DNA of 44,877 bases from DATNIB01 sp035604685 (lineage in GTDB: Bacteria; Actinomycetota; Acidimicrobiia; Acidimicrobiales; RAAP-2), in assembly GCA_035604685.1 (NCBI GenBank), contig DATNIB010000018.1:1-44877 (forward strand), read 5' to 3'. A program made the position numbers and the translations under genes. The notes beneath the pieces were generated by a model, which was not told the origin of the DNA, did not search any database, and was given only the letters and a program-made list of their open reading frames with translations. The stretch's first letter is position 1. Each line of letters starts with the position of its first letter. Of the stretch, positions 32,577 through 40,134 are shown piece by piece.

Positions 32577-33302
32577 GTGGCCGAGGCCATCGCGGAGCGC
32601 CTGCAGAAGGTGCTGGCCCGGACCGGCTTCGGGAGCCGGCGGGTCTGCGACGACCTGATCGCCGCCGGACGGGTGACCGTCGACGGCGCGCTGGCCGTCC
32701 TCGGCCAGCGGGTGGACCCGGCCCGCTGCCGCCTGGCGGTCGACGGCGTGGCGGTCGGCGCGGCCCCCGACCTCGTCCACTACCTGCTGAACAAGCCGGC
32801 CGGGGTGGTGACGACGGCCGCCGACCCCGAGGGCCGACCGACCGTGCTCTCGCTGGTGCCGGCCGAGCCCCGCGTCTTTCCCGTCGGCCGGCTCGACCTG
32901 GCGACCGAGGGGCTGCTCATCCTCACCAACGACGGCGAGCTGGCCCAGCTGGTCAGCCACCCGAGCCACGGCGTGGCCAAGGAGTACCTGGCCGAGGTGG
33001 AGGGCACGCCCGGGCCCGGTGCCCTGCGGGCGCTCCGCCAGGGGGTGCCCCTCGACGACGGACCGAGCGCCCCCGCCACGGTCGGGGTGGTGGCGCCCGG
33101 GGTGTTGCGGATCGTCGTGCACGAGGGGCGCAACCGCCTGGTCCGCCGGATGTGCGAGGCGGTGGGGCACCCGGTGGTGCGCCTCGTGCGCACCCGGATC
33201 GGGCCGCTGGCCGATCCCGGGCTCGCCCCGGGCCGCTGGCGCCCGCTCGAGCCGAGTGAGGTCCGGGCGCTCGCCGTCGCCGCCCATCGCGACCACGGCT
33301 GA
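32577..33302 (+). CDS. RluB/RsuA-family 23S or 16S rRNA pseudouridine synthase
   Basis: 241 aa. An S4 domain (about 6-55, RLQKVLARTGFGSRR) precedes the pseudouridine synthase domain with catalytic Asp107 in FPVGRLDLATEGLLILTNDG. YLLNKPAGVVTT, KEYLAEVEG and HEGRNRLVRRMCEAVGHPV are conserved. The combination with scpA-scpB is the classic neighbourhood of RluB (23S U2605 in E. coli numbering), which makes RluB more likely than RsuA. It starts at GTG 32577. It is followed by a 68-bp gap holding the aroH promoter. Confidence 0.93.
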   Translation: MAEAIAERLQKVLARTGFGSRRVCDDLIAAGRVTVDGALAVLGQRVDPARCRLAVDGVAVGAAPDLVHYLLNKPAGVVTTAADPEGRPTVLSLVPAEPRVFPVGRLDLATEGLLILTNDGELAQLVSHPSHGVAKEYLAEVEGTPGPGALRALRQGVPLDDGPSAPATVGVVAPGVLRIVVHEGRNRLVRRMCEAVGHPVVRLVRTRIGPLADPGLAPGRWRPLEPSEVRALAVAAHRDHG

Positions 33303-33348
33303 GGGCCGGCCCAGGCAAAGCCGTGTCGGCCCGTCGGCCCGACGAGGC

Positions 33349-33370
33349 CGGGGGATAACATGCTCCCCCG
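33349..33370. promoter_or_regulatory. Perfect 7-bp inverted repeat over the aroH -10 element
   Basis: CGGGGGA and TCCCCCG are perfect arms around an 8-bp centre. That centre contains the likely -10 hexamer TAACAT (33356-33361), and the right arm ends directly at the aroH ATG. A protein bound here would block transcription initiation. As an RNA it would be mostly untranscribed, which argues for a DNA operator rather than an attenuator. Confidence 0.45.
33356..33361 (+). promoter_or_regulatory. -10 hexamer (TAACAT) of the aroH-tyrA-aroA-cmk operon
   Basis: Lies 9 nt before the aroH ATG, so the expected transcript has only a 2-3 nt leader. Confidence 0.5.
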
Positions 33371-33745
33371 ATGTCCGGACCCATCACCACGCGGGCGCTG
33401 CGCGGCGCCACGACGGTCGAGGCCGACGAGGCGTCGGAGGTCGCCGAGCGGATCCAGGAGCTGCTGCTCGCCATCCTGGAGCGCAACCAGCTGATCGAGG
33501 ACGACATCATCTCGATCATCTTCACGGCGACGCCCGACATCATCTCCACCTTCCCCGCCACCGGCGCGCGCGACATCGGCTTCGGCGCGGTGCCCCTGCT
33601 CTGCGCCGGCGAGCTCCACGTGGCCGGGGCCACGCCCCACTGCCTGCGCGTGCTCCTGCACGTGAACACCTCCCTCGGTCGCGACGAACTGCGCCACGTC
33701 TACCTGCACGGGGCTCAAGGGCTCCGCGATGACCTCCCGGGCTGA
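33371..33745 (+). CDS. aroH: Chorismate mutase, AroH type
   Basis: 124 aa. Converts chorismate to prephenate for Phe and Tyr synthesis. It matches the Bacillus AroH trimer family rather than AroQ: RGATTVEADEASEV near the N-terminus, FTATPDIISTFPATGAR, GAVPLLCAGELHVAGATPHCLRVLLHVNT (active-site Arg in CLRVLLH) and the C-terminal VYLHGAQGLRDDL. It is directly upstream of prephenate dehydrogenase, the next step toward tyrosine. Confidence 0.93.
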   Translation: MSGPITTRALRGATTVEADEASEVAERIQELLLAILERNQLIEDDIISIIFTATPDIISTFPATGARDIGFGAVPLLCAGELHVAGATPHCLRVLLHVNTSLGRDELRHVYLHGAQGLRDDLPG

Positions 33746-33775
33746 GGCCGCGGGACACCGACTCCCCGGACGGCG

Positions 33776-34885
33776 ATGAGCCGGTCGTCCCCCGCCGGCC
33801 AGGGCGTCCCACCCGGGATCCGGCGCGCCGTCGTCATCGGCACCGGGCTGATCGGTGGCTCGCTCGGCGCCGCGCTGCGCCAGCGGGGGTGGCACGTGAC
33901 CGGCGACGACCTGGACGCCGGACGGGCCCAACGGGCCCTCGACCTCGGCCTGCTCGACGCCGTGGGAGACGACCTCGACGCGGAGATCGTCTTCGTGGCC
34001 ACCCCGAGCGCGATCGCCGGGCCGCGGGCCGCGGCCGTCCTGGCCCAGCCCGGGCGCCGGCCGGACGCGGTCGTGACGGACGTGAGCAGCGTCAAGGCGG
34101 CCGTCGTCGAGCACGTCACGCACCCTCGCTTCGTGGGTGGCCACCCAATGGCCGGCTCCGAGCAGGCCGGGCTCGACGGCGCCGACCCCGATCTGTTCGT
34201 GGGGGCCAGCTGGGTGCTCACGCCCACCGCGGACACCGACGAGGGAGCCTTCGCGCTGGTGGCCGCCGTCCTGGCCGACCTCGGTGCGGATGTGGTCGCG
34301 CTCACGCCGGCCGACCACGACCGTTTGGTGGCCGTGGTCTCCCACGTGCCGCACCTGGTGGCGGCGACCCTCATGAACGCGGCGTCCAAGACCGCCCAGT
34401 CCCACGACGCCCTGCTGCGCCTGGCGGCCGGCGGGTTCCGGGACATGACGCGGGTGGCGGCCGGCCAGCCCTCCATCTGGCCCGACATCTGCGCGGACAA
34501 CGCCGCGGCGATCGTCGACGAGCTGGACCGGGTGCTGGCCGACCTGGCCAAGGTCCGGGACCAGGTCGCCGCGGTCGACCGCGCCGGCATCCTCTCCATG
34601 CTCCAGGCGGCGAGCGGCGCCCGCCGGGCGCTGCCGGCCGGCGTCACGCGGCCGGACCGCCTGGCCGAGCTGCGCGTGCCGGTGCCCGACCGCCAGGGCG
34701 TCCTGGCGGAGATGACGACGCTGGCCGGCGATCTCGGGATCAACATCTACGACATCGAGATCGCGCACTCGGCCGAAGGGCCCCGAGGGGTCCTCGTGCT
34801 CGTCGTCGACGCGCAACGGGCCGGCGAGCTACGCGGCGCGATCGCCGGCCATGGCCACGCCTGCACCGTGGCGGACCTCGCCTGA
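33776..34885 (+). CDS. tyrA: Prephenate dehydrogenase with C-terminal ACT domain
   Basis: 369 aa. Oxidises prephenate to 4-hydroxyphenylpyruvate. The Rossmann motif AVVIGTGLIGGSLGAAL is at about 18-34, and catalytic region residues are in DVSSVKAAVVEHV, GGHPMAGSEQAG and VSHVPHLVAATLM. The last about 75 aa (LRVPVPDRQGVLAEMTTLAGDLGINIYDIEI) form an ACT domain, which implies allosteric control, probably by tyrosine. The aroA ATG overlaps its stop (TGATG). Confidence 0.94.
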   Translation: MSRSSPAGQGVPPGIRRAVVIGTGLIGGSLGAALRQRGWHVTGDDLDAGRAQRALDLGLLDAVGDDLDAEIVFVATPSAIAGPRAAAVLAQPGRRPDAVVTDVSSVKAAVVEHVTHPRFVGGHPMAGSEQAGLDGADPDLFVGASWVLTPTADTDEGAFALVAAVLADLGADVVALTPADHDRLVAVVSHVPHLVAATLMNAASKTAQSHDALLRLAAGGFRDMTRVAAGQPSIWPDICADNAAAIVDELDRVLADLAKVRDQVAAVDRAGILSMLQAASGARRALPAGVTRPDRLAELRVPVPDRQGVLAEMTTLAGDLGINIYDIEIAHSAEGPRGVLVLVVDAQRAGELRGAIAGHGHACTVADLA

Positions 34886-36222
34886 TGGCGGCCGCGGCGC
34901 TGCCCGAGCGGGTCCGCATCACCGGCGGCGGTCCGCTGCGGGGCGAGCTCTCGACGCCGGGCGACAAGTCGATCTCGCACCGCGCGCTGATTCTGGGCGC
35001 CCTGGCGGACGGCTGGAGCGAGCTGCGCGGGCTCTCCGACGGCGAGGACGTGGAGCGGACCGAAGCCGCGGTGGCCGCACTCGGGGCCGAGGTGACCGTG
35101 GAGGCAGACGGCACCCGCCGCGTGCGCGGCGGCCGCCACCGCCTGCAGGCGGCTGCGGCCATCGACTGCGGCAACTCAGGCACGAGCCTGCGCCTCTTGG
35201 CGGGCGTGGTGGCCGGGTTGACCGGCGCCACGCAGCTGTCGGGCGACGACTCGCTCTCCGCCCGCCCGATGGATCGCATCGCGCTCCCGCTGCGCGCCAT
35301 GGGCGCCTCGGTGACCGGGCGCGGCGAGCGCTGTCTGCCCCCGATCGTGATCGAGGGCGGCCCACTGCGCGGCATCGAGTGGACGCCGTCGGTGGCCAGC
35401 GCCCAGGTGAAGTCGTGTGTGTTGCTGGCCGGGCTCGACGCCGACGGGCAGACGACGCTGCGCGAGCGCGTGGCCACCCGGGCCCACACCGAAGAGATGC
35501 TGGCCGAGGCGGGCGCCGACATCGACGTCGAGCCCGACGGTCCCGGGCGGGTGATCCGGCTGCGACCCTCGGTGCTGCGACCCCTCAACCTGGCCGTCCC
35601 GGGCGACCCGTCGCAGGCCGCGTTCTGGGTGGTCGCGGCCTGCATCCTCCCGGACAGCCGGGTCACGGTGCGCAACGTCTACGTCGGTCCCGAGCGGATC
35701 GGCTACCTCCGGGTGCTCGAGCGCATGGGGGCGGCCATCAGCATCCGGCCCACCGGCCCCCGGGTGGCCGACCTCACGGCGGAGCACGCCACGCTGGTCG
35801 GCACCGACGTCGAAGCGGCCGAGATCCCCTCGCTCGACGAGGTCCCGATCCTGGCGGTGGCCGCGATGCTGGCCCACGGCACCACGCGCTTTCGTGAGGT
35901 GAGAGAACTCCGCCTGAAGGAGAGCGACCGGCTCTCCGGCGTGCTCTCGATGGTGACCGGGTTCGGCGGATCGGCCGAGGCCCACGGGGACACCCTGGCG
36001 GTCGAGGGGCTGGGACCGAACGGCCGGCCCGCCACCGGGAGCTTCCACAGCGACGGCGACCACCGCCTGGCGATGGCGGCCACCGTGCTGGCGCTGGCGG
36101 CGCCGGGCACCAGCATGGTCGGTGGGTTCGACTCGGTCGCCACCAGCTACCCGGCCTTCCTGGCGGATCTCGAGTCCCTGGCTCATCGGGCGGTGGCGGT
36201 CGACGCGGCGGGCGGCTCGTGA
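34885..36222 (+). CDS. aroA: 5-enolpyruvylshikimate-3-phosphate synthase
   Basis: 445 aa. Sixth step of the shikimate pathway and target of glyphosate. Active-site Lys28 is in TPGDKSISHRALI. The class-defining segment DCGNSGTSLRLLAG has GNSGTSLR, close to the class I/II GNAGTxxR motif but with Ser for Ala at the critical position, a substitution often linked to reduced glyphosate binding. LSARPMDR, RLKESDRLSG and HSDGDHRLAMA are also conserved. It overlaps tyrA and cmk at its two ends. Confidence 0.95.
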   Translation: MAAAALPERVRITGGGPLRGELSTPGDKSISHRALILGALADGWSELRGLSDGEDVERTEAAVAALGAEVTVEADGTRRVRGGRHRLQAAAAIDCGNSGTSLRLLAGVVAGLTGATQLSGDDSLSARPMDRIALPLRAMGASVTGRGERCLPPIVIEGGPLRGIEWTPSVASAQVKSCVLLAGLDADGQTTLRERVATRAHTEEMLAEAGADIDVEPDGPGRVIRLRPSVLRPLNLAVPGDPSQAAFWVVAACILPDSRVTVRNVYVGPERIGYLRVLERMGAAISIRPTGPRVADLTAEHATLVGTDVEAAEIPSLDEVPILAVAAMLAHGTTRFREVRELRLKESDRLSGVLSMVTGFGGSAEAHGDTLAVEGLGPNGRPATGSFHSDGDHRLAMAATVLALAAPGTSMVGGFDSVATSYPAFLADLESLAHRAVAVDAAGGS

Positions 36223-36830
36223 GCCGGCCGCTCATCGCCATCGACGGGCCCGCCGGCGCGGGCAAGTCCACCGTGTCCAGGGCCCTGGCCGAGCGCCTGG
36301 GCCTCGACCGGCTCGACACCGGCGCCATGTACCGGGCGGTCGCCTGGCGCGTCCTCGACCGGGGGGTGGACCCGGCCGACCAGGCCGCGGTGGCGGCGGT
36401 GGCCGCCGACGCCTGCCTCGAGGCGGGACCGGCCGTCGTGATCGACGGCCACGACGTCACCGAGGCCATCCGCACGCCCGCCGTCAGCCGGGTCGTCTCG
36501 GCCGTCGCCGCCAACCCCGAGGTCCGCCGCCACCTGGTCGAGCGCCAACGCCAGTGGGCCGCGGCCCACGACGGCGGCGTGGTCGAAGGGCGCGACATCG
36601 GGTCGGTGGTCTTCCCCGACGCCTCGCTCAAGATCTTCCTCACCGCGTCGGTGGCGGAGCGGTCCCGGCGCCGGGGCGGCGACGAGTCCGCCGAAGGCCT
36701 GGCCCGGCGCGACCGGATCGACTCGACCCGGGCCGTCTCACCGCTCGTCCGGGCGGCCGACGCCCACGTGCTCGACACGACCGGCCGCAGTGTGGACGAT
36801 GTGGTGGAGGAGGTGCTGTCGTGGCTGTGA
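36219..36830 (+). CDS. cmk: Cytidylate kinase
   Basis: 203 aa. Phosphorylates CMP and dCMP. P-loop GPAGAGKST is at 10-18. LDTGAMYRAVAWRVLDRG, VEGRDIGSVVFPDASLKIFL and LARRDRIDSTRAVSPL are family hallmarks. The GTG overlaps the aroA stop by 4 bp and the plsC-like gene starts 10 bp before the cmk stop. Confidence 0.95.
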   Translation: MSRPLIAIDGPAGAGKSTVSRALAERLGLDRLDTGAMYRAVAWRVLDRGVDPADQAAVAAVAADACLEAGPAVVIDGHDVTEAIRTPAVSRVVSAVAANPEVRRHLVERQRQWAAAHDGGVVEGRDIGSVVFPDASLKIFLTASVAERSRRRGGDESAEGLARRDRIDSTRAVSPLVRAADAHVLDTTGRSVDDVVEEVLSWL

Positions 36831-37513
36831 AGGAAGCCATCCCCGGCAAGGGGGTGGCCTTCGAACCCGACCCCCGGTGGAGCCCCACCTACCGGGTGCT
36901 GCGCGGGATCTTCCACGCGCTGATGGCGATCTGGTTCCGTCCGAAGGTGACGGGTAAGGAGCACGTGCCGACGGCGGGCCGGGTCATCCTGGCGCCGGTG
37001 CACCGCTCCAACCTCGACTTCGGGTTCGCACCGTTCTGTTCGGGCCGCAAGCTCTTCTTCATGGCCAAGCACCAGCTCTGGCGGCACCCGGCGTTCGGCC
37101 GGCTGCTCCTCGACCTCGGGGCCTTCCCGGTGCACCGCGACGCGCCGGACCGCGAGTCGATGCGCAACGCCGAGGAGGTGCTGCGGCGCGACCAGCTCCT
37201 CGTCTTGTTCCCCGAGGGCGCCCGCCAGAGCGGGCCGATGGTGGCCGAGCTCCTCGAGGGGGCGGCCTTCCTGGCGGCGCGGACGGGCGCCGTCATCGTG
37301 CCGGTCGGCATCGGCGGCTCCGAGGTGGCCATGCCCAAGGGCGCGAAGTTCCCCAAACCGCTGCGGGTGCACGTCGTGATCGGCGAGCCGATCGCCCCGC
37401 CCGAGCGCAGCGAGGCCGGACGGGTGGCCCGCAGCCGGGTCCACCAGGCGACCGAGGAGCTGCGGGTCTCGCTGCAGGCCGTTTACGACGAGGCGCGGGC
37501 CGCCAGCCGCTAG
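36821..37513 (+). CDS. plsC: 1-acylglycerol-3-phosphate acyltransferase (PlsC-like)
   Basis: 230 aa. Acyl-CoA or acyl-ACP-dependent acyltransferase of phospholipid synthesis. The catalytic HX4D is HRSNLD (61-66), and the substrate-binding FPEG is at 130-133 (LVLFPEGARQSG). A hydrophobic helix (RVLRGIFHALMAIWF) anchors the N-terminus. The GTG at 36821 has a strong GGAGGAGG 7 nt upstream, inside cmk. It ends 8 bp from the convergent glycosyltransferase gene. Confidence 0.9.
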   Translation: MAVKEAIPGKGVAFEPDPRWSPTYRVLRGIFHALMAIWFRPKVTGKEHVPTAGRVILAPVHRSNLDFGFAPFCSGRKLFFMAKHQLWRHPAFGRLLLDLGAFPVHRDAPDRESMRNAEEVLRRDQLLVLFPEGARQSGPMVAELLEGAAFLAARTGAVIVPVGIGGSEVAMPKGAKFPKPLRVHVVIGEPIAPPERSEAGRVARSRVHQATEELRVSLQAVYDEARAASR

Positions 37514-37521
37514 TCGCGTCC

Positions 37522-38373
37522 CTACGGCGAGTCGGCGACCACCGTGGTGCCGCGCCGCTCCCGCCACCAGGTCCCGAGCACGACGCCGGCGTAGCGCAGG
37601 GCGAAGGTGAGGTTGGTGCCCTTCTTCGAGTGCCCCGAGACCCGCTCGTGCCACACCGTCGGCCGCTCGGCCACCCGCCAGCCCCGCCCGAGGGCGGTGA
37701 GCAGGAGCTCGGCCGTCTGGTACTGGTCCTGGGTCAGCCGGTCGACGACGTCGACCAGCAGGCTGGTGCGCAGCGCCCGGTAGCCGTTGGAGGTGTCGGT
37801 GAGGTCGGCCCGGGTCAGCGCGTTCAAGAGCCAGGCGAAGAAGCGGACGCCGGCCTGCCGGACGCGGTCGGTCGTCTCGTCGACACCCAGGCGGCGCGAG
37901 GCGACCACGAAGTCGGCGGTGTCCTCGACGAGGGGGGAGAGGAGCGATTCGAGCTCGCTCGGGTCGTTCTGGCCGTCGGCGTCGAGGGTCACGACGTAGC
38001 GCGCACCGCCCTCGATGCAGAGGCGGTAGCCGACCCGCAGCGCCATCCCGTGGCCGAGGTTGGCCGGCAGGACGAAGGTCAGCGCGTCGTGCTTGCGGGC
38101 GACACCGGCGGTGTCGTCCTCGCCGCCGTCGACGACCACCAGCGTGGTGACGGGGAGCCCGCACGCCTGGCGCGGCACGGCGGCGATGACCGCGCCGATG
38201 TTGGCCTCCTCCTCGTAAGCGCAGATGAGGGCGACCACCGGCGAGAGGGTGCGCTCGGGGTAGCGCTCCTCGAAGTCGCGCCGGCCGAGGTCGACGACGA
38301 GGCGCTGGAGGGCCTTGGTGCGGGTGCTCTCGGGGGTGTCGGCGCGGCGGGGCGCCCTCGGGGCGACCGGCAC
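37522..38373 (-). CDS. Family 2 glycosyltransferase, polyprenol-phosphate sugar type
   Basis: 283 aa. A GT-A domain starts at about 45 (VVALICAYEEEANIGAVIAAV), has VVVDGGEDDTAGVA and the DXD region VVTLDADGQND, and resembles dolichol-phosphate mannose synthase-like enzymes that load a sugar on polyprenyl phosphate. There is no long C-terminal membrane domain; only a short hydrophobic segment near FALRYAGVVLGTWW. The GTG lies 1 bp after the HD-protein stop, so the two genes are coupled. Sugar and lipid acceptor are unknown. Confidence 0.85.
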   Translation of the reverse strand: MPVAPRAPRRADTPESTRTKALQRLVVDLGRRDFEERYPERTLSPVVALICAYEEEANIGAVIAAVPRQACGLPVTTLVVVDGGEDDTAGVARKHDALTFVLPANLGHGMALRVGYRLCIEGGARYVVTLDADGQNDPSELESLLSPLVEDTADFVVASRRLGVDETTDRVRQAGVRFFAWLLNALTRADLTDTSNGYRALRTSLLVDVVDRLTQDQYQTAELLLTALGRGWRVAERPTVWHERVSGHSKKGTNLTFALRYAGVVLGTWWRERRGTTVVADSP

Positions 38374-38374
38374 C

Positions 38375-38947
38375 TCAGATGACGCGGGTGCCGCTGAACA
38401 CCTCTCGAACCATGGGCTCGAAGTGCTCGAGCGAATGGGTCGGGTAGGCGGGGTCGAAGCTCGTCTGGTCCCACTCGTCGGCGAACCGCTCGGCCAGCCC
38501 GTACCAGGGCTCGCCCCTGTACTGGTCGCGGGCGTCGGGGCTCAGGTTGAAGTACTCGTAGTAGTGGCGCCCCTGGAAGTCCTGGTGGGCCGAGATGGCG
38601 AGGAACACCTCCTCGCGCACGTAGGGCCGGAGGATCTCTGCCGCGATCTTGGGGTGATTGGTCACCGAGACCGCCTTGCCGATGTCGTGGCAGAGCGAGG
38701 CCACGATGAGCTCGGTGTCCGCCCCGGCCTCCTCGGCCCGGGTGGCGGTCTGCAGCGAGTGGACCAACTGGTCGACGGCGAAGCCGTCGGTGATATCGGC
38801 CAGCGAGGCCAGCATGGCCAGGACGCGGTCGGCCACCCGGGGCTGGTGCTTCATCGTCTGGCCGGCGATCACCCGCCACTGCTCGGCGGTGGACTCGTCC
38901 ATGCGGGTGAAGGTGCCCGTCGTGGGGTTGGTCACGGTGTCGGTCAT
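38375..38947 (-). CDS. HD-domain protein, candidate PhnZ/MIOX-like diiron protein
   Basis: 190 aa. Potential metal ligands in order: His63 (HSLQTA), His87-Asp88 (LCHDIGK), His98 (NHPKI), His121 (SAHQDF) and Asp160 or Asp165 (DEWDQTSFD). Six such ligands fit a dinuclear site. The segments DQLVHSLQTATRAEEAGAD and the later RHYYEYFNLSPDARDQYRGE resemble the oxygenase-type HD proteins PhnZ and myo-inositol oxygenase more than nucleotide phosphohydrolases. The Tyr and Glu that PhnZ uses for its substrate are not conserved by my alignment, so the substrate would differ. The ATG at 38947 has GGAGGA about 8 nt upstream. It heads a two-gene unit with the glycosyltransferase. Confidence 0.75.
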   Translation of the reverse strand: MTDTVTNPTTGTFTRMDESTAEQWRVIAGQTMKHQPRVADRVLAMLASLADITDGFAVDQLVHSLQTATRAEEAGADTELIVASLCHDIGKAVSVTNHPKIAAEILRPYVREEVFLAISAHQDFQGRHYYEYFNLSPDARDQYRGEPWYGLAERFADEWDQTSFDPAYPTHSLEHFEPMVREVFSGTRVI

Positions 38948-39011
38948 GGCCCAATCCTCCCATCACCGGGCGGGCGTGGTCGAGCCACCGCGCGTGCGGC
39001 TCGCCGATCGC

Positions 39012-40058
39012 TCAGGAGGCCAGTGCGGCCAGCACCTGGGAGGCCGACAGGATCCGGTCGTCCACGGCCTCCTCCTCGGCCGCGGCCGGGGCGCCGCCGA
39101 GCACGCCGAGGGTGGCGCCCAGAGCCCGCAGGAGCTCGCGCAGCTCGGGGGGCGGCGGGAAGTACTCGTCCTCGGTGGCGATGTGCACGAGCTCGGTGCC
39201 CGAGCGCGGCGCCAGGCGGGCCAGGACCTCTTGGACGAGAGCCTCGGGGGCGGACGCCCCCGCGGTCAGGCCGACGACCCCGTCGAGGTCGCCCGGGACC
39301 TCGTCCGCCGTGTCGACCCGAACCACCCGTGGGCAGCCCGAGGCGAGCGCGACCTTCTCCAGCGCCACGGTGTTGGAGGAGTTGGCCGACCCGATCACGA
39401 CCACGGCGTCGGCCCGGGCGGCCACGGCGCGCAGCGCGGCCTGGCGGTTGGTGGTGGCGAAGCACAGGTCGCTGCGCCCCGGGAGCCACAGGTCCGGGAA
39501 GCGCCGCTGCGCCGCGTCGCGCAGGTCCGCCCACTCGTCGTGGCTGAGGGTGGTCTGGGCCAGCAGCGCGACCGGCGCGTGGTCGGCGTCGAGATCGCCC
39601 AGCGCGGCGACGTCCGCCTCGGTCTCGACGAGCCGCACGGACTCGGGCGCGACCGCCATGGTGCCGACCGCCTCCTCGTGCCCGGCGTGGCCCACGTACA
39701 AGATGGTGTACCCCTTCCGGCTGCGGGTCTTGAGCTCGTGGTGGACCTTGGTCACGAGCGGGCAGACCGCGTCGATCACGACGCCGGCCCCCTGCCGGGC
39801 CGCCTCGGCCACCGCCGGGGCGGTCCCGTGCGCGCTGAGCATGAGCGGCGCCCCTTCGGGTACGTCGGCCACGTCGTCGACGAAGATGACGCCCAGGTCC
39901 CGGAAGGCCTCCACGACCCGCTGGTTGTGGACGATCTCGTGGTAGCAGTAGACGGGCGGCTCGAAGATGGCCACCATCCAGGCCAGGGCCTTGATGGCCT
40001 TCTCGACGCCGGCGCAGAACCCCCGGGGCTCGGCCAGCAGCACGCGCTCGACAGGCAC
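39012..40058 (-). CDS. ispH: 4-hydroxy-3-methylbut-2-enyl diphosphate reductase
   Basis: 348 aa. Last enzyme of the MEP isoprenoid pathway. The three [4Fe-4S] cysteines are Cys15 (PRGFCAGV), Cys99 (DAVCPLV) and Cys199 (SDLCFAT). Substrate-binding residues lie in EIVHNQ, LSAHGTAP, HEEAVGTM and IGSANSSNT. A C-terminal extension of about 40 aa after EDEYFPPPPE is Ala/Glu-rich and beyond the usual fold. The GTG start at 40058 has TAACGT 6 nt upstream and no Shine-Dalgarno. Confidence 0.96.
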   Translation of the reverse strand: MPVERVLLAEPRGFCAGVEKAIKALAWMVAIFEPPVYCYHEIVHNQRVVEAFRDLGVIFVDDVADVPEGAPLMLSAHGTAPAVAEAARQGAGVVIDAVCPLVTKVHHELKTRSRKGYTILYVGHAGHEEAVGTMAVAPESVRLVETEADVAALGDLDADHAPVALLAQTTLSHDEWADLRDAAQRRFPDLWLPGRSDLCFATTNRQAALRAVAARADAVVVIGSANSSNTVALEKVALASGCPRVVRVDTADEVPGDLDGVVGLTAGASAPEALVQEVLARLAPRSGTELVHIATEDEYFPPPPELRELLRALGATLGVLGGAPAAAEEEAVDDRILSASQVLAALAS

Positions 40059-40064
40059 CCGCCC

Positions 40065-40070
40065 ACGTTA
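40065..40070 (-). promoter_or_regulatory. -10 hexamer (TAACGT), leaderless promoter of ispH
   Basis: Lies 6 nt before the ispH GTG on the minus strand. It diverges from the promoter at 40123-40128, with 52 bp between the hexamers. Confidence 0.55.
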
Positions 40071-40122
40071 CCGGCACCGCTCTGAGCAGGGTCGCCGGGA
40101 TCGGGAGGACCCGCGTCACCGG

Positions 40123-40128
40123 TAGCCT
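40123..40128 (+). promoter_or_regulatory. -10 hexamer (TAGCCT), leaderless promoter of the DUF512-der operon
   Basis: Lies 6 nt before the ATG at 40135. Confidence 0.55.
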
Positions 40129-40134
40129 GGGGCC

